Assembly (NCBI GenBank): GCA_963971405.1
Contig: OZ020489.1
Location: 35,311,047 to 35,375,046 of the forward strand
Direction of reading: 5' to 3'
DNA from: Psococerastis gibbosa
Taxonomy: Eukaryota; Arthropoda; Insecta; Psocodea; Psocidae
DNA: 64,000 bases
This document shows, piece after piece, positions 10,286 through 21,810 of this stretch. How positions within the stretch are numbered: the first letter of the stretch is position 1; each line of letters begins with the position of its first letter. Both the position numbers and the translations under genes were made by a program. A model generated the notes under the pieces. It did not search any database, was not told where the DNA came from, and worked only from the letters and a program-made list of their open reading frames with translations.

Positions 10286-11639
10286 ATAATATTTGACTAA
10301 TATTTGACCAAAAACTTCCCCATACTGTCATGTTAGTTGTTTTAAAGCAAAAATGAAAGTGGATAGCTGTCAGCGAGAGCGAGACAACGCTGGCGCTTAT
10401 CCCCCCCCCCCCTCTGAGTTGGGCACAGCTCCCCAAGCAGTAGTTTTATGAAATCGCCTCATTTGCGTTGTTGGAACGACGTTTCTTTCACATTATTTTA
10501 AATTCTGTCTTACTTCCACTTGCCTCGTCAGCTTTCCCGTCTTCCTTCCCCCCGTTTTTTGTAAAACCCCCCAGGGTTCTTCCCCCTGCTATAATTAGTT
10601 TCCATTCTTCTTCTTCTAACTCTCCTTCCTCCTTGCCCGGGCTTGAGTGCTGTCTCAAGAGGAAAAATAAAAGGTTATCAATATATCAAAGGCTTCCTTG
10701 TTTTTTAAGGGCTTACGCGAGGGGTTCCCTTTTAATTTAAATCATTTGAGACAGCAATATGGAAACGTTCTTGGGTAGTCAATTAAAGAGTTCAGGCTAA
10801 GGTAGACTTTTTTGGAAATCGTTTAGGTGCGTAGAGTTGCACGTTGTATTTTCTCCAGATACGTCAGTGATGCTTTCCGCATAAGACTGATTGGGTGATT
10901 CTGTATTCTTGGAATATTCATGAGAACTTGATCCAAGCCATCAGGACGGAAAAATTAATGTTCAAATAACACAAGTGAAATCTTTAAGTACGTGGTCCGT
11001 AAATTTTTGTAAAAAGCGTGGACTAATACGAAAAAAACCGCCATAAATGAACAACAATTCAGCTCTATATCATTAAGAACAAAAAATACCCTAGTAGACA
11101 GGATAAAAAGCTATCTATTACCAAGATAACACACGGTAGCCGTATTAGTTTAATAATGAGCAAGACAAAAAGCAAAGGGTGCGGAAAAAATTGAGTTTTT
11201 GTTTGGACCCAAACCCAAATCCACTTGCTTACTTAATTAATTATCACAAAGGGACTTTGATATATCTCTCTTTTGTTTTTTGCTCACCTTAGTTTCGACT
11301 TGTTGCTGACCTTTTATATTTTGGAATTCCAACGTACCTTATTTAAAATGTGATTAATTAACGTTTCTACGTCGATAATTATTGTTATTAAATAGCATCA
11401 TTATTGATTTGGGGATATTTAGGTCTAGCAAAAATTTGTATCTCAATTTTTTTATTTGTTAACACTAAATACGACCGATAAACTGTAATTACTTCTTTGG
11501 AAAGACAGAAAATTGTTTTAATTTTCAACATGGGCGAATTTTCGGCATTTTGGCCCACTCCTACAGTTAGCACATAATAAATATTGTATAATGTTGTACG
11601 ACCCGATCACAAATTCACTATAGGATGAAATTTTGAACA
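10286..11639. other. No supported feature
   Basis: A C run at 10400-10409, then AT-rich sequence. The 90-codon ORF at 10468-10740 lies in pyrimidine-rich sequence and is unrecognised. Confidence 0.4.
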
Positions 11640-11745
11640 CTTACAAAAAGAAAAGTTTTTTAGTTTTTTTGATAGTAAAACCCCCAAAATTGAGTTAGCC
11701 TTAAATAAAAAAAATGGTTCCGAGGCATGGTTTTGGTGAATTTCA
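11640..11745 (-). repeat. Repeat G internal fragment
   Basis: AAAACCCCCAAAATTGAGTTAGC and the following ATGGTT..GAATTTCATC parallel the internal part of G at 10025 and 36000. Confidence 0.5.
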
Positions 11746-12504
11746 TCAAAATGTTCTCTATAACGTGTCGTTGCACCACTTACACTAAAAGCTTCAATAT
11801 GAAGCATTGTGCTTCCATTACTCTGGCGAATATCAAAATAAGTGTAAATATTGGCAAACAATAAGAATGCACTTGTAGCTTTGGTAAATCATAACCCATT
11901 GTATACGGTTACAATATGTAATAAAGTGATAATACAATAAATGAAACTGGTTTTAATATTAGGGCAAACAGGAATAAAAACTAATTCATTTAATAAGCTT
12001 GCAATTTCATTTTTCCGAGTCGCAAACTCATTAATTTTCTAATTTAGAACAAATTTTGATTATGCATTTGCTACATTATTTTGTGTAACTGAAATTATTC
12101 AAAGAGTGAAATTAAAACAGGCAACACACAGTTTGTCAATGCGCTCTTTACATTATTTAAAATTCGTATAATAAATAAATGCTTTTCAGCGAATATTATG
12201 AGAGTGGTGTGGATCTAAATAAGTATATTTAATTCAAAAAGTACTTTAATATTGCTACTGTACAATTTAAAAAGTTTGCTTAAAGCATGTAATAATTTGT
12301 CTTTGTCGTAAAAAGTCCATAAACCTATGTACCTGCAGCCACCCTTATTAGGTCATTAGGCCTTAGGTCAGCGCGGCATTAGATATAATTCTTAGGGGGG
12401 GGGGGGTTTCAGACTGACAATAATCTATACTTTTGTATTACTTATCTTGTATACTTACTATACCTTACCTAAAAAAGAAGATCATTTCGGTAGATGATGA
12501 TTTT
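11746..12504. other. AT-rich, no feature seen
   Basis: G run at 12397-12408; no paired termini found. Confidence 0.4.
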
Positions 12505-12680
12505 TTTTCTTCTTCTTCGGCCAGTACTCCCCTGCGCCGAAGGAATATATTTATAAATAATATAAATAATACCCTTGTAATGCAAAACACCTGAGGGCCC
12601 CAAGTTAATAAACATGTCGGGGGCTCGCACAGTAAACGCAGAAATGCAACATGTTTTCTATTTCACGTAATAAAAATAAT
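12505..12680 (-). mobile_element. LINE C 3' end
   Basis: Read on minus, the unit ends CGCAGGGGAGTACTGGCCGA followed by GAA repeats, and contains CCCCGACATGTTTATTAACTTG. The same end occurs at 51840-52040 (minus) and 50133-50257 (plus). A GAA tail as in LINE A and B suggests a non-LTR element or a SINE mobilised by one. No protein could be assigned. Confidence 0.6.
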
Positions 12681-13019
12681 AATAACCAGAGTGTTCTAGT
12701 TAGCCTAGAGGTTTAATGGCAATGGTGTAATATTATTTAACGAAAGGTTAGTTGGACTTACATTGCCTGCTGTGTTAATAGTCATGGGCCTCATACTCTT
12801 CGAACAATTAGGACAGAGCCCATTGTCGGAACAAGGGGGGTTTTCTTCGATTCAATTAATTCAACACAGAAATTTGGCATAAGACTATAATTCTGAACAT
12901 TTTTTTCCCAGAAATGGGGGTGACCGTACTTGTGTTGATTGAGGTTCATTTATTGCAATATACAATCACGTAATTTTCATATTACTTTTATTAATGATAA
13001 AAAAATGTCTTGAAAATGG

Positions 13020-13190
13020 AATATGCTCATTCTTTTGATGCTTGCTCCTACTTGTGCGAGTTTCTACTCACCATGAAATCGGAGACCTGTGGTAACTCAA
13101 CCCAGGCCTACATAGGTGACTCAATAGGTTATTCGGATATACTCATTAAATTGCTTTTATGCTATGAATCTTTCATTAAAAATATATATA
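13020..13190 (+). mobile_element. SINE B copy
   Basis: Carries CTACTTGTGCGAGTTTCTAC, ATCGGAGACCTGTGGTAACTC and TCATTAAATTG. The 83-codon ORF over it is incidental. Confidence 0.65.
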
Positions 13191-13692
13191 CAGTACCGTA
13201 CATAAACGCTGGCAATGCTATATTGATTTACACAGGACAGAATCAAGATCAATACAATTAAAATGCACAATATAGTACTACTACACATTAAACACCGTAC
13301 CTGTCTACGCTATAAAGGGGGAAAACATTGATAAAGTACCTTGAAAGACGACGTATTCATGCAGTTAGGATGATAAAAATACGAGGACTAACTGCGATAT
13401 TACAGCTGGGAGGGTACGATAGCAAAAATATAAAAATGTTACCTGTTCCAATTCAATTGGCCTGCACTGCGGCCCATGTTTAGCGAAGGGAAGGGCCACA
13501 AATGACCGGTCCTAGGGGTGGTGGCTGGCTGTAAATAATATATTATGGCAATTTACTGGACTTTTTCACTATGTTTAGGGCCAATTTGGCCCATATTGTT
13601 ATCTCTCTGCTGAGCCCAAGTAATAGGCCTATACATTTGTGGGTGGTTCCGATCAACTGTCGGACGATTCATTCCAGTGGATAAGATTAATT

Positions 13693-13967
13693 GCTTTCCA
13701 ATTTATACGTAGTATAAGTAAATCCTTGTGATGGTCGAAATTTTCGATCCCGAGATTTTAACGGATTTACACGTTTTGAGGTACCAGGAACCCAAAAAGT
13801 GGTTTTTACGAAATGTCTGTCTGTCTATCGCTCTGTCTGTCTGTCGCTCTGTCTGTCGCTCTGTCTGTTCATCGATTTCCGGGCAAACTACTCGATAGCT
13901 TTTAATGGAATTCGGCATGTAGGTTTTTCTCTATCTACTAATTTTGAAATTTGAAAGCATTTCGAGT
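13693..13967 (+). repeat. Repeat G, internally deleted copy
   Basis: Begins GCTTTCCAATTTATACGTAG, has the TCTG/TCGC block and CCGGGCAAACTACTCG, then jumps to the distal end TCTCTATCTACTAATTTTGA followed by GAGTAAACTCGGACCGGTT, as at the right end of the 34-kb copy. Internal deletion of a larger parent is the usual route to such short forms. Confidence 0.65.
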
Positions 13968-14591
13968 AAACTCGGACCGGTTCTTTAAGCTTGGAATAGG
14001 CGTTAGGTGAGCATATGTTGTGGAATTAGTAAAACAGCAAGCCTAGATATGTACCCAGTTTCGGTGAGGTCTAATTGCCACAGGTACCGTTTACGTACGT
14101 TAAAGTAATTTCAATCAAGACTTAAAACTATTAATTATAAAAATTCTAAGTACGTTACCCTGGATTAAATGGACACAAATCGGATTTTTAGGTAAACTAA
14201 AATTCATTTTAATGAATTAGGCTCTAAGGGACTTGTTTATTTATATTATATTTCCAACAGAAATTCTGCTATCAGGTATTAAATCATGGAAAATGATTCA
14301 TTATCTGCATAGGACCCCGTGCAACGATTGTCTTTTATATTTTCTTTTTATTAATATTTACATTCACAGGTAGCTTGTAATCTAGTTCGCCAATAATATT
14401 TTCCAAGTGTCAGTTCCGTAGATGGTGTAGTGTCGTGCATTGCCAAGATGACTTGAGGAGTGCTATCCAGCAAACCAAGCATATCAAGAGCTGTTGAGCG
14501 GGAAGAAGTACAAGAAAAAGATGGTGGCTATAGATAGGTATCGATTTATCAGAAATTAGGTACTCTTCCGTTTTTTATTTATTTTTTAAAT

Positions 14592-14790
14592 AAAAGATTA
14601 ATCGCATACAAACAATTTAGTGTTGAGTTACGATCGCATACAAACAATTTAATGAATGTCTCCGATTGACCTCTTCAGTCGTCTCTATAGGTTAGTACCA
14701 GTGTTGAGTTACGACACGTCTCCGATCGGATGGGGTGTAAAGGCTCGCACAAGTGCAAGCACGTTACCACCTGGCCTATGGATCTATTTC
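14592..14790 (-). mobile_element. SINE B copy with a short internal duplication
   Basis: Minus-strand copy with GTGCGAGCCTTTACAC and CTCAACACTGGTACTAACC blocks. The 3' segment CATACAAACAATTTA occurs twice (about 14601 and 14637), so part of the tail is duplicated with GTGTTGAGTTACGATCG between. Confidence 0.7.
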
Positions 14791-15613
14791 ATAGGAGCCT
14801 ATATTACCATACCGTGTCAGTGTTATACTGTGTATATATCATATAATATTGCAATGTTATCAATACCTGCAGCAAAAATATCAACTTAAAAGATTTTCAG
14901 GTATATATATTAGGTGAAAACCAAGTTTTACAAACTCATCTAAGCAACTAATTTTCATTTCTCATACAAGGATTCTGATTCTATGATAGGCTAGAAAATT
15001 GCTCAGACTTTTTCAGTTAAAATATTCCATAACGTTCCTACTGCAATCGTGCACCCCTATACATATAGAAGATGACCCAAAGCAAGTTCATATACATAAT
15101 ATGGGGTATAGAAAAATCTCTTTTGATATAAAGCCGTCCCGTATGAGAAACGAACAGTTTTTTTACATAAATTTGAACAATCATAGTACGGGGAGGGAAT
15201 TTGACCGTCTTATTCATATTCAAATGTGGCAAACAGGTTCTGCTTGCTGGTCACTTTTGACCATTTTTTTTCTTCTTCCTTGAAAGTCGTCATGTAGAAT
15301 TTTATTACCCTTCCAGGGGCTGCACTAATACTATTGTTTAATGCAGCTCAGTGCTTGCTTTTCACTAGGATGAATGGGATATAATACTGTAATAACGTTA
15401 ATTGTGATTTATCATACTGGTGAATGCTTCTGCAATGGCCATTGCCCACCCTTTCATAATATTTCATTTTGAAGCAAGATGAAAAGAAGCAGTGGCGAAT
15501 TCTGAGGGGGGCTAAAAATACACGATAAATGTTTTAAAAAATCTACTTTTCTCAACAGTAATTTTAAAGATACCCCCAAAATAGTTCTAGGGCAAAGGTA
15601 CAGGCATCCCAGG

Positions 15614-15893
15614 CAGAGGCGTATTGTTTTCGAATGATGGCGGGGGCAAAACTAAGTAGACCTTATGACGTCATCAGGCAGGATAAGGAAAAATTGAAAA
15701 TATGAGAGCAAAATAGTAGGGTCTTACGCATTTCAATAGTTGTAAAGTATAGCTGTAGATTTCGCAAAGCTAAAAAGGAATGCTTACATTCATATTGGTG
15801 CAAAGGGGACCATGAAGTATGAACCACGTCTTACATTGCTCGAGGCTGGGGCAAGTTGGACCGTGCCCCCCCCCCCCCAACTTTACGCCCCTG
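15614..15893. mobile_element. hAT-like MITE, perfect 8-bp target duplication
   Basis: CAGAGGCGTA at the left and TACGCCCCTG at the right are terminal inverted repeats. ATCCCAGG is present at 15606-15613 and 15894-15901. Length 280 bp, no ORF, with a long C run just inside the right end. The CAGRG start and 8-bp duplication are diagnostic for hAT-type non-autonomous elements. A larger copy is at 42790-43493. Confidence 0.85.
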
Positions 15894-15921
15894 ATCCCAG
15901 GCATCCATAATAGTTGACACC

Positions 15922-15978
15922 TTCTTCTTCTTTTTTTTATTTTAGTGCCTCTTCTATGGATGGAAGATTGTTAATCAT
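15922..15978 (-). repeat. LINE D 3' terminus
   Basis: TTCTTCTTC then GTGCCTCTTCTATGGATGGA on the plus strand matches the termini at 26050, 45672, 52372 and 59545. Only the end of the element is present. Confidence 0.45.
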
Positions 15979-16004
15979 CATATATATATACTATATACTA
16001 TACT

Positions 16005-16165
16005 ATAAGCGACTTCTGTGGCAAGGTTGTATCGTACTTGTACTTGTGCGAGTCTGTACACACCTTGCGATCGGAGACGTGTCGTAACTTAGTGAGGCGA
16101 TTGAAGAGGTTCATCGGATATGTTCATTAAATTGTTTGTACGCGATTAACCTTTTTTTAACAAAA
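16005..16165 (+). mobile_element. SINE B copy
   Basis: Contains CTTGTGCGAGTCTGTACACA, GCGATCGGAGACGTGTCGTA and GTTCATTAAATTGTTTGTAC. The internal TACTAACCTATAG segment is deleted. Confidence 0.75.
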
Positions 16166-16299
16166 AAAAAAACTATACTATAGTGTAGTATATAAAAGTG
16201 GGAAATGGAATAGTAGAGTCAGTGCATGTGCAGTAGTCTACTTTAGATACGTTATGTATCAGCGCAAAATAGGGGCTCAGCTAGTTTGGGGGGCATGCA

Positions 16300-16440
16300 A
16301 AGCTGGCTTATGGTTAGCTGGTAGAGTAGCCCTTCGGGGCTAAAGCTCGCGTAACATAAAGATGTTTTTCATTTCATTTCATAAAGCAGGTGGTCCCTGT
16401 GTACCCAATATGGCTCAAAACTAGGGCTTTTCTACAGCAG
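16300..16440 (+). repeat. Diverged SINE A-like fragment
   Basis: GCATGCAAAGCTGGC, CATAAAGCAGGTGGTCCC and a partial GGGCTTTT recall the SINE A body but are interrupted and degraded. Confidence 0.35.
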
Positions 16441-16849
16441 GCGTTATAAGGTTATAAGGTTGAGGTAAGTTATAAGGTATTTATTTATTTATTTATAATG
16501 ACAACTTAAAGGTAAGTGATCGAAATATTTTGTAAACTGAGGACAGAAGGGGGTTATTAGTCGCATCCAATAAATTAATTTCTCGATACGCTGCTACAAA
16601 CATACCTACAAGAATAGTCTTATGAATAACTAATTCATAAAAAATATAAATTTATTCAAGAGTTCAGACTGTTTATTACTGTTGTGGTAAAAAAATTGTA
16701 TAATGCACTTTATCGTGACCTTTTTATTTTAAAACATTTTGGATGCGATGCTGAGAAAATATGTATTTTTTATAAATTTTTCTAAAGACTAATCTACAAT
16801 ACTATAATAGGCATGTGGTTTAAAATCAAGACATATACTAATTTTCAGT

Positions 16850-17040
16850 ACATGTAGAGTAGTAGTACGAACTCTGACTTTCACCCGGAAGTTTGTTGGT
16901 ACGAGTCCTACACTTCCTATATTTTCTGGGCATGCTTTGGAGGGCATGTAAAGCAGGCGGTCCCGGGCCTTCCTAGTTGAGTGTAAGAGAGAGCTTTATA
17001 GCCCTAACTCTGCTAGGTTGGCTTAGAACAAAAAGTCAGC
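16850..17040 (+). mobile_element. SINE A copy
   Basis: Has the tRNA-like head (TGTAGAGTAGTAGTACG, CTGACTTTCACCCGGAAG, degenerate B box GGTACGAGTCC) and complete body up to GGTTGGCTTAG and AACAAAAAGTC. Confidence 0.8.
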
Positions 17041-17065
17041 TTAAAACAAATGGGATTTTTTCTTT

Positions 17066-17222
17066 AATCGCAAACCAACAATTTAATGAATCTATCTGAT
17101 TGAACTCTTCAGTCGCCTCTGTATATACGATAGGTTAGTACTCGGCGCGTGTTGAGTTACGACACGTCGCATGGCGTGTAGAGGCTCGTCCAAGTACAAG
17201 CACGCTACCACCTTGCCATCAA
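17066..17222 (-). mobile_element. SINE B copy
   Basis: Minus-strand copy with CTTCAGTCGCCTCTGTATA, GTTGAGTTACGACACGTCGC and GCACGCTACCACCTTGCCAT. The complement of the last block is the A-box-like ATGGCAAGGTGGTAGC. Confidence 0.75.
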
Positions 17223-17269
17223 AGTCGAAATAGGGATTTACAAATTACTGAAATACGTATTAACCTGTA

Positions 17270-17653
17270 GGCGCCCATTCCAATGACTGGCTAGGGCTAT
17301 TTCCAAAAACAGTGACGTGGTAGCAAACATTCAAGACTTAGGTTGCGTTTCCACCATTCTCGCATTGCAGAATGCAAATGACATTGACGGAAATTAGAAT
17401 TTTTCTTTTTATAGAAATCTATTAAAATGTTTGTACTTAACATTTCCCATGACGCCATGTTTTAATTTTAATTTGTTTGTTTGTGATTTTACTGTATGAT
17501 CATTGATCAATTTTAACTATGGCATAGAGGAAAATAAACATTTCCGTCAGTTCTGCAATGCGAGGTCGGTGGAAACGCCACCTAAGTCTTGAATGTCTGC
17601 TACCACGTCACCGTTTTTGGAAATAGCCCTAGCCGGTCAATGGAATGGGCACC
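17270..17653. mobile_element. Foldback MITE of the GGCG..ATTCC group
   Basis: Arms of roughly 110 bp are inverted: GGCGCCCATTCCAATGACTG at the left, its complement with few changes at the right. Flanks are GTA and TTA. The centre shares ATGATCATTGATCAATTTTA and TGTTTGTACTTAACAT with the element at 41815-42273 in inverted orientation. About 384 bp, non-coding. Confidence 0.7.
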
Positions 17654-18339
17654 TTATAGAAAAAAAAACGTTTGATGGTTACAAAATAGTTTTCTAGACT
17701 TTACTTAATATATTTAACTTATTTAAATACTGAAATCGTAAAAAGTTAAATATGGACACAGTCAAAATGCAAACTGCTATACTGTATTCCAGATCGGGCC
17801 GTTTTTATTATGAGTACAGGTAATTTACATAATTGGCAAATGCAAATTTCAAAAAATAGAGTTGTCTTCTGGCATGTTTATGTGGCAAGCCAGACAATGT
17901 CCAATTGTCGATCAATGGATGACTGGGCTGGACAGTAAATGGACAGATGCAGCTGCTCTACATCGGATGTTACTCGTATCATTGTAAAATACTGCTCAGT
18001 ACACTGCAGAAGCCAGCAACGAGGTTCATTTGTGAGACCATTTTGTAGCTGGCAGCACCAGTTGCTAAGATATCAAAGCGTTGATTTTTCCATAAGCCTC
18101 AATAATATTTTAAAATTGTATTATTTTAAAGTGACATTTTTCTATAAATCATGGAGAATATATATATTAAATTATATGCAGCGCAATATAGTCCTGACAT
18201 AGTAAAAATATTATAAAAAATATTAAACGAATTAATTAGATGCTAAGAACTTAGTTTTCACATAGCCTACAAACGGCAGCCATTTTGAATAATATAGATA
18301 TGTTATTGTCGTCAGCGAACCTAGTGACCAAAACTGTCC

Positions 18340-18885
18340 CTACAGAACCTTATTGACTCTTATACATCGGCAGGCTATCATGGAGCATACAAAATAACTA
18401 ACCTCGGGAATTATTTAAATTAATTGCCCTCTCTTAACAGACGAAATTCATGTTGTTTTTGTCATGTTGGTATCAGCAAGGTATGCTCAAGGTAAGGCGG
18501 CTATTCCGTCTGTTTATAATCCGTCATTTGTGCATCAAAAATTGATGAGATGTTTGTTTTAAGGAGACAATTATGTAGATTCTTAACTTATCTATTATAA
18601 AATAAGTTATAATATGGTCGAGACTTATTATTGATGCACAAATGACGGATTATTGACAGATGGAATAGCCGCCTAAGCAAAACTGCACTTGTCGGGGCCT
18701 GTGGCCCAGCAACCAACTCTTATACGATACATCTGCACGCTATCATGAAACTTAAAGAATAATTTACCTCGGGACTTATTGTAACTAATTGCCCTCTCTT
18801 AACAGACGCAATTCATGTAGTTTTTGTCACGTTGGTATCAGCAAGGCATGCCTAAGTTGAGTAAAACTGCACTTGTCGGGGCTTG
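18340..18885 (+). repeat. Duplicated block H, first copy split by a MITE
   Basis: GCCCTCTCTTAACAGACG and ATGTTGGTATCAGCAAGG recur as 18340-18495/18674-18715 and 18716-18885. The second copy lacks the MITE and reads straight through to AAACTGCACTTGTCGGGGC. A weak third relative is near 33490-33620. Confidence 0.7.
18496..18673. mobile_element. MITE, TIR GGCGGCTATTCC, TAA duplication
   Basis: Terminal inverted repeats of about 43 bp begin GGCGGCTATTCC. TAA lies at 18493-18495 and 18674-18676. The neighbouring copy of block H carries one TAA at this place. TWA duplications are typical of PIF/Harbinger elements. A half copy is at 50938-50985. Confidence 0.8.
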
Positions 18886-18975
18886 TGATCCAATGGTTAA
18901 GACGACGCCCCAGTAAGGCGTAGATCGTAAGTTGTAATCCGGCCAAGTCCAGTTTTTTTATATCCTCTGATTTCG
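18879..18975 (+). mobile_element. SINE T: tRNA-Thr(AGT)-like head
   Basis: 18879-18951 folds as a tRNA: acceptor GGGCTTG/CAAGTCC, anticodon stem ACGCC/GGCGT around CCAGTAA (anticodon AGT; position 33 is C, not T), then a damaged T arm. TTTTTATATCCTCTGATTTCGG follows, as in the other copies. The C33 and the damaged T arm argue against a functional tRNA gene. Confidence 0.7.
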
Positions 18976-19599
18976 GCTACCAACTACCATACCATACAAT
19001 ACTGCAATATATTGTAAGTTAGACATATTCAACAATGAATTTCTGTTGACAAAACAATCTGTAAAAATAATTTATCATATTTTAAATCCTGTAAGTATAA
19101 AGTTACGTTAATTGGTGATTATTTTAAAAATTGTATCTAATTGCCGGCTAAGTTATTCCTTAAACACCATGGTAGGCCTGCTCCTACTCTATACCACCTA
19201 GAGGTTTTTTAATTAAGGTTCCGTAAGTTGAACATACGAAAAAAGTAACATCGCTGACCATTGATACGGGTATGAGCTTGGACAATTCCTAGGGGGCTTC
19301 TCCATCTTCATCCAATGCTGCCAAGCCACCCCTGCCTTAATGGAAGCCATTTTGGAAATAAATTTTCTTACACCCCTCAAAGCCATCAAAAAATGATAAA
19401 AGCTTTTTTAGGGGGACAGTCTTGTACAATTAGTCCACCCAGCTGGAAGTGATTGCTTTTCTCAGAGAAAGGCTCATTTCCTTAACGATACTGACAAATT
19501 TCTTCTATTTTGTCGTCTTTGCCTCATTATTCGCGTTTGGTAGAGGGAATGACTGTAGAGAGCATTTTAATGGACCCCTAATCAGCAATGTTTATTATG

Positions 19600-19760
19600 G
19601 AAATTAGAGGATTTTGAAAATACTGGACTTGACGGGATTCGAACCCACCATCTACTGATCTACGCCTATGCGTGGCCTCGTCTTTCAAAGTCCTCTAATT
19701 TCGGTTATAACGAGAAGGTTACCTCTTAAACCAATGTTACTTTAATGCCAGTGTTACATG
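19600..19760. mobile_element. SINE T remnant in inverted arrangement
   Basis: The minus strand has a perfect B box (GGTTCGAATCC) and T arm, followed toward the right by plus-strand SINE T tail sequence (AATTTCGGTTATAACGAGAA). GAAATTAGAGGATTTTGAAA (19600-19619) is inverted at 19683-19702 with one mismatch. Confidence 0.6.
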
Positions 19761-19858
19761 CCATATAATAATACCAGTATAATAATGTATAAAGTCTAGT
19801 ATAATGGGTTCTTATTGTAGGCTACAGTACTATGCAGTATATTTGTATTTTGATTGAT

Positions 19859-20222
19859 GCCAATGGCCTTACCAAGTTGAATTCACGAGAACAGAACGTG
19901 TTTCAAACTGCGGCAAGCTTGGTAGTGTGCACAGCAATGACAGGGGAGCATGGTGGGACATGATAACGCGCTGAGACTATACCAGTCTACGGGCTTGTCG
20001 AGTCCTGGTCACCTCCGCATTAATTGTGTGACTATACTATGTTCCCCAAGTGGTTCGGAATCCATTATAACCAGGAGGCCCACCCTGTCAGTCAACTGCC
20101 CTTCTCCCCGAGGTGAAGGAGTCTGCCCCTAGGGTGCCTCAAGTTAATAAACAGATTCACTCTCCCCGCCAGGCTGACAGTGTTGCTTAAAGAAGAAATG
20201 CTGAAAGCAGGCGTTAGAGAAA
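19859..20222 (+). mobile_element. SINE E, long subfamily
   Basis: Matches 29574-29929 throughout, including ATGATAACGCGCT, CCCCAAGTGGTTCGGAATCC, GTCAACTGCCCTTCTCCC and the 3' end AATGCTGAAAGCAGGCGTTAG. The target duplication is not clear. The 60-codon ORF is incidental. Confidence 0.75.
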
Positions 20223-20394
20223 AAAGAAATATTTCTTATTTAACTGTGAAACAAAAAAATAGAGTGAACATTAAGTTTTGAGGTAGGTAATGTTAGTATT
20301 ACACAACTATTTATAGAAAAAGGGTGCTAACCATTCAATATCTAATAAGTTAATTTGTATTTCTTTTGGACATCAGCAAGGTTTAGATTAGAAG

Positions 20395-20500
20395 GATTGA
20401 GGAGGTTGTGGTCCCAGGAAGCAAGAGTGGAGGAAGAACAAAGATGACGCTGTCGAGAAAGATCCAGGCAGATTATGGGGTTGTGGAGGGGGCATTGCCG
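20395..20500 (+). pseudogene. Possible LINE C-terminal fragment
   Basis: One plus frame reads VVPGSKSGGRTKMTLSRKIQ then ADYG, which resembles the basic PG...GR.K.T segment in LINE tails. Short and unsupported by a second copy. Confidence 0.3.
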
Positions 20501-21110
20501 TACCGTACACCCCCCCCCCCCTCCCGTAGGCACGGAAAAAGTAAAAAGTAAGTAGTAGGAATTGTTAAAATTAGGCTGCACCAATTTAAAGTTTAAAACC
20601 AGCAACTCAAATACAGAATATTTGAAATATTTCTTTCCTACCCCATTCTCCCTCTCGTTGAACACTAAAATTTCACCCTTGGCATTAAAACACGTTTCTG
20701 TACCAAAAGGCCAATTTTCGGCAGTCCATCTGCTTGCCGAACAAACACCTAAATAATCTGATTGTTATACAGACAGTACAAATGGTAAAATATGACACAC
20801 ACTGTCCCTTCGTGCCGAATCAATGATATGTACAGACCGGCTTCACACAAAGCAATAAAAAAGAGTTTTAAAGAGGAGCCCTTAGATTTACATATTACTC
20901 TTACATGGGTCTGCATACGATAACGCGATGACCAGAGTCCGAACCGGTTCAATTCATTGATGGATTTAGCAGATGGATGGGCCAAATACGACCCTTTTTG
21001 ACCTCAGGTGCTGATCTGTTGTTATACCGATGGGCAGTGTTACTCTGTCTGGTTTTATTTTGGAATTTCATTGCTAAAATTGTTCCATAGTGTATAGTTG
21101 ACTCGTATCT
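20501..21110. other. No supported feature
   Basis: A C run near 20509-20520; otherwise unremarkable. Confidence 0.4.
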
Positions 21111-21121
21111 GTACTTGGGTA

Positions 21122-21349
21122 GTAGTAGTATGGTTGGACACAGTCCCAGGCCACGGTATGGGCCCATAGGACAGGGGACCTCCTGATTATAGTGGATTCC
21201 GAACCACTTGGGAAACACAGTGAAGTCACACGATTAGTTCGGATGTGACCAGGACAAGTCCTACCACGTTTCCCTACCGCCACTGTGTACACTACCAAGT
21301 TATCTGCATCTTTGAACCTGCTCTGGTCCGCTGGATTCAACTTGGTAAG
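21122..21349 (-). mobile_element. SINE E, short subfamily, 11-bp target duplication
   Basis: GTACTTGGGTA occurs at 21111-21121 and 21350-21360. The minus-strand unit ends in CTACTACTAC. Its 88-codon ORF resembles the one at 49368-49793 only because both copies are recent. Confidence 0.8.
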
Positions 21350-21374
21350 GTACTTGGGTAAGTCGTGCTTGCAT

Positions 21375-21810
21375 TATGCGTCAATGGTAAGCTTGTCTCA
21401 GCTTGTCCATTATCGCTCGTAGCCGGTGTAGATTGACATCTAGAACGAATGCCAGTTTGCCAATGGCCGAAACTTAAGATAAGTTAAGATAATTCTTTAT
21501 TGCACCGATTATCAATACAATAGCGTAAATAATAAATAATAAATGTTAGCATAATGCACAATGGAGTCAAGAACTTAACAGAATTCAAAAAAAGTTAAAA
21601 GTGCTTCCCTATTCAAAAAACTATTGGATGTTGTACAATGTTTTTTGAATAAGGAAACACTTCTAACTCCCTCTGAACTCTGCCAAGTTTTTGGCTGACT
21701 TCATACGGAAACAATACAATAATGTCCACGTCCACGGGGTCGTTGGCATAGAAAAAGGGACCTATGAGCCACTATAAGTAGGCCTGGGTCCATAAAAAGT
21801 CCTTCAAAAA
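21375..21810 (+). repeat. Repeat M interrupted by repeat F
   Basis: Left part (to about 21472) and right part (about 21691-21810, ACGGAAACAATACAATAAT to AAAAAGTCCTTCAAA) together match the uninterrupted copy at 28365-28530. Confidence 0.65.
21473..21690 (-). mobile_element. Repeat F inserted in M
   Basis: Part of it matches 31546-31671 in reverse orientation, including AATCGGTGCAATAAAG-like sequence and a TATCTT end on the minus strand. 21598-21662 forms a stem-loop (AAGTGCTTCCCTATTCAAAA and complement). Confidence 0.5.

Noticed and set aside
18879..18951. Functional tRNA-Thr gene
   Set aside because: C33, broken T arm and the SINE T tail that follows in all copies indicate a SINE head.
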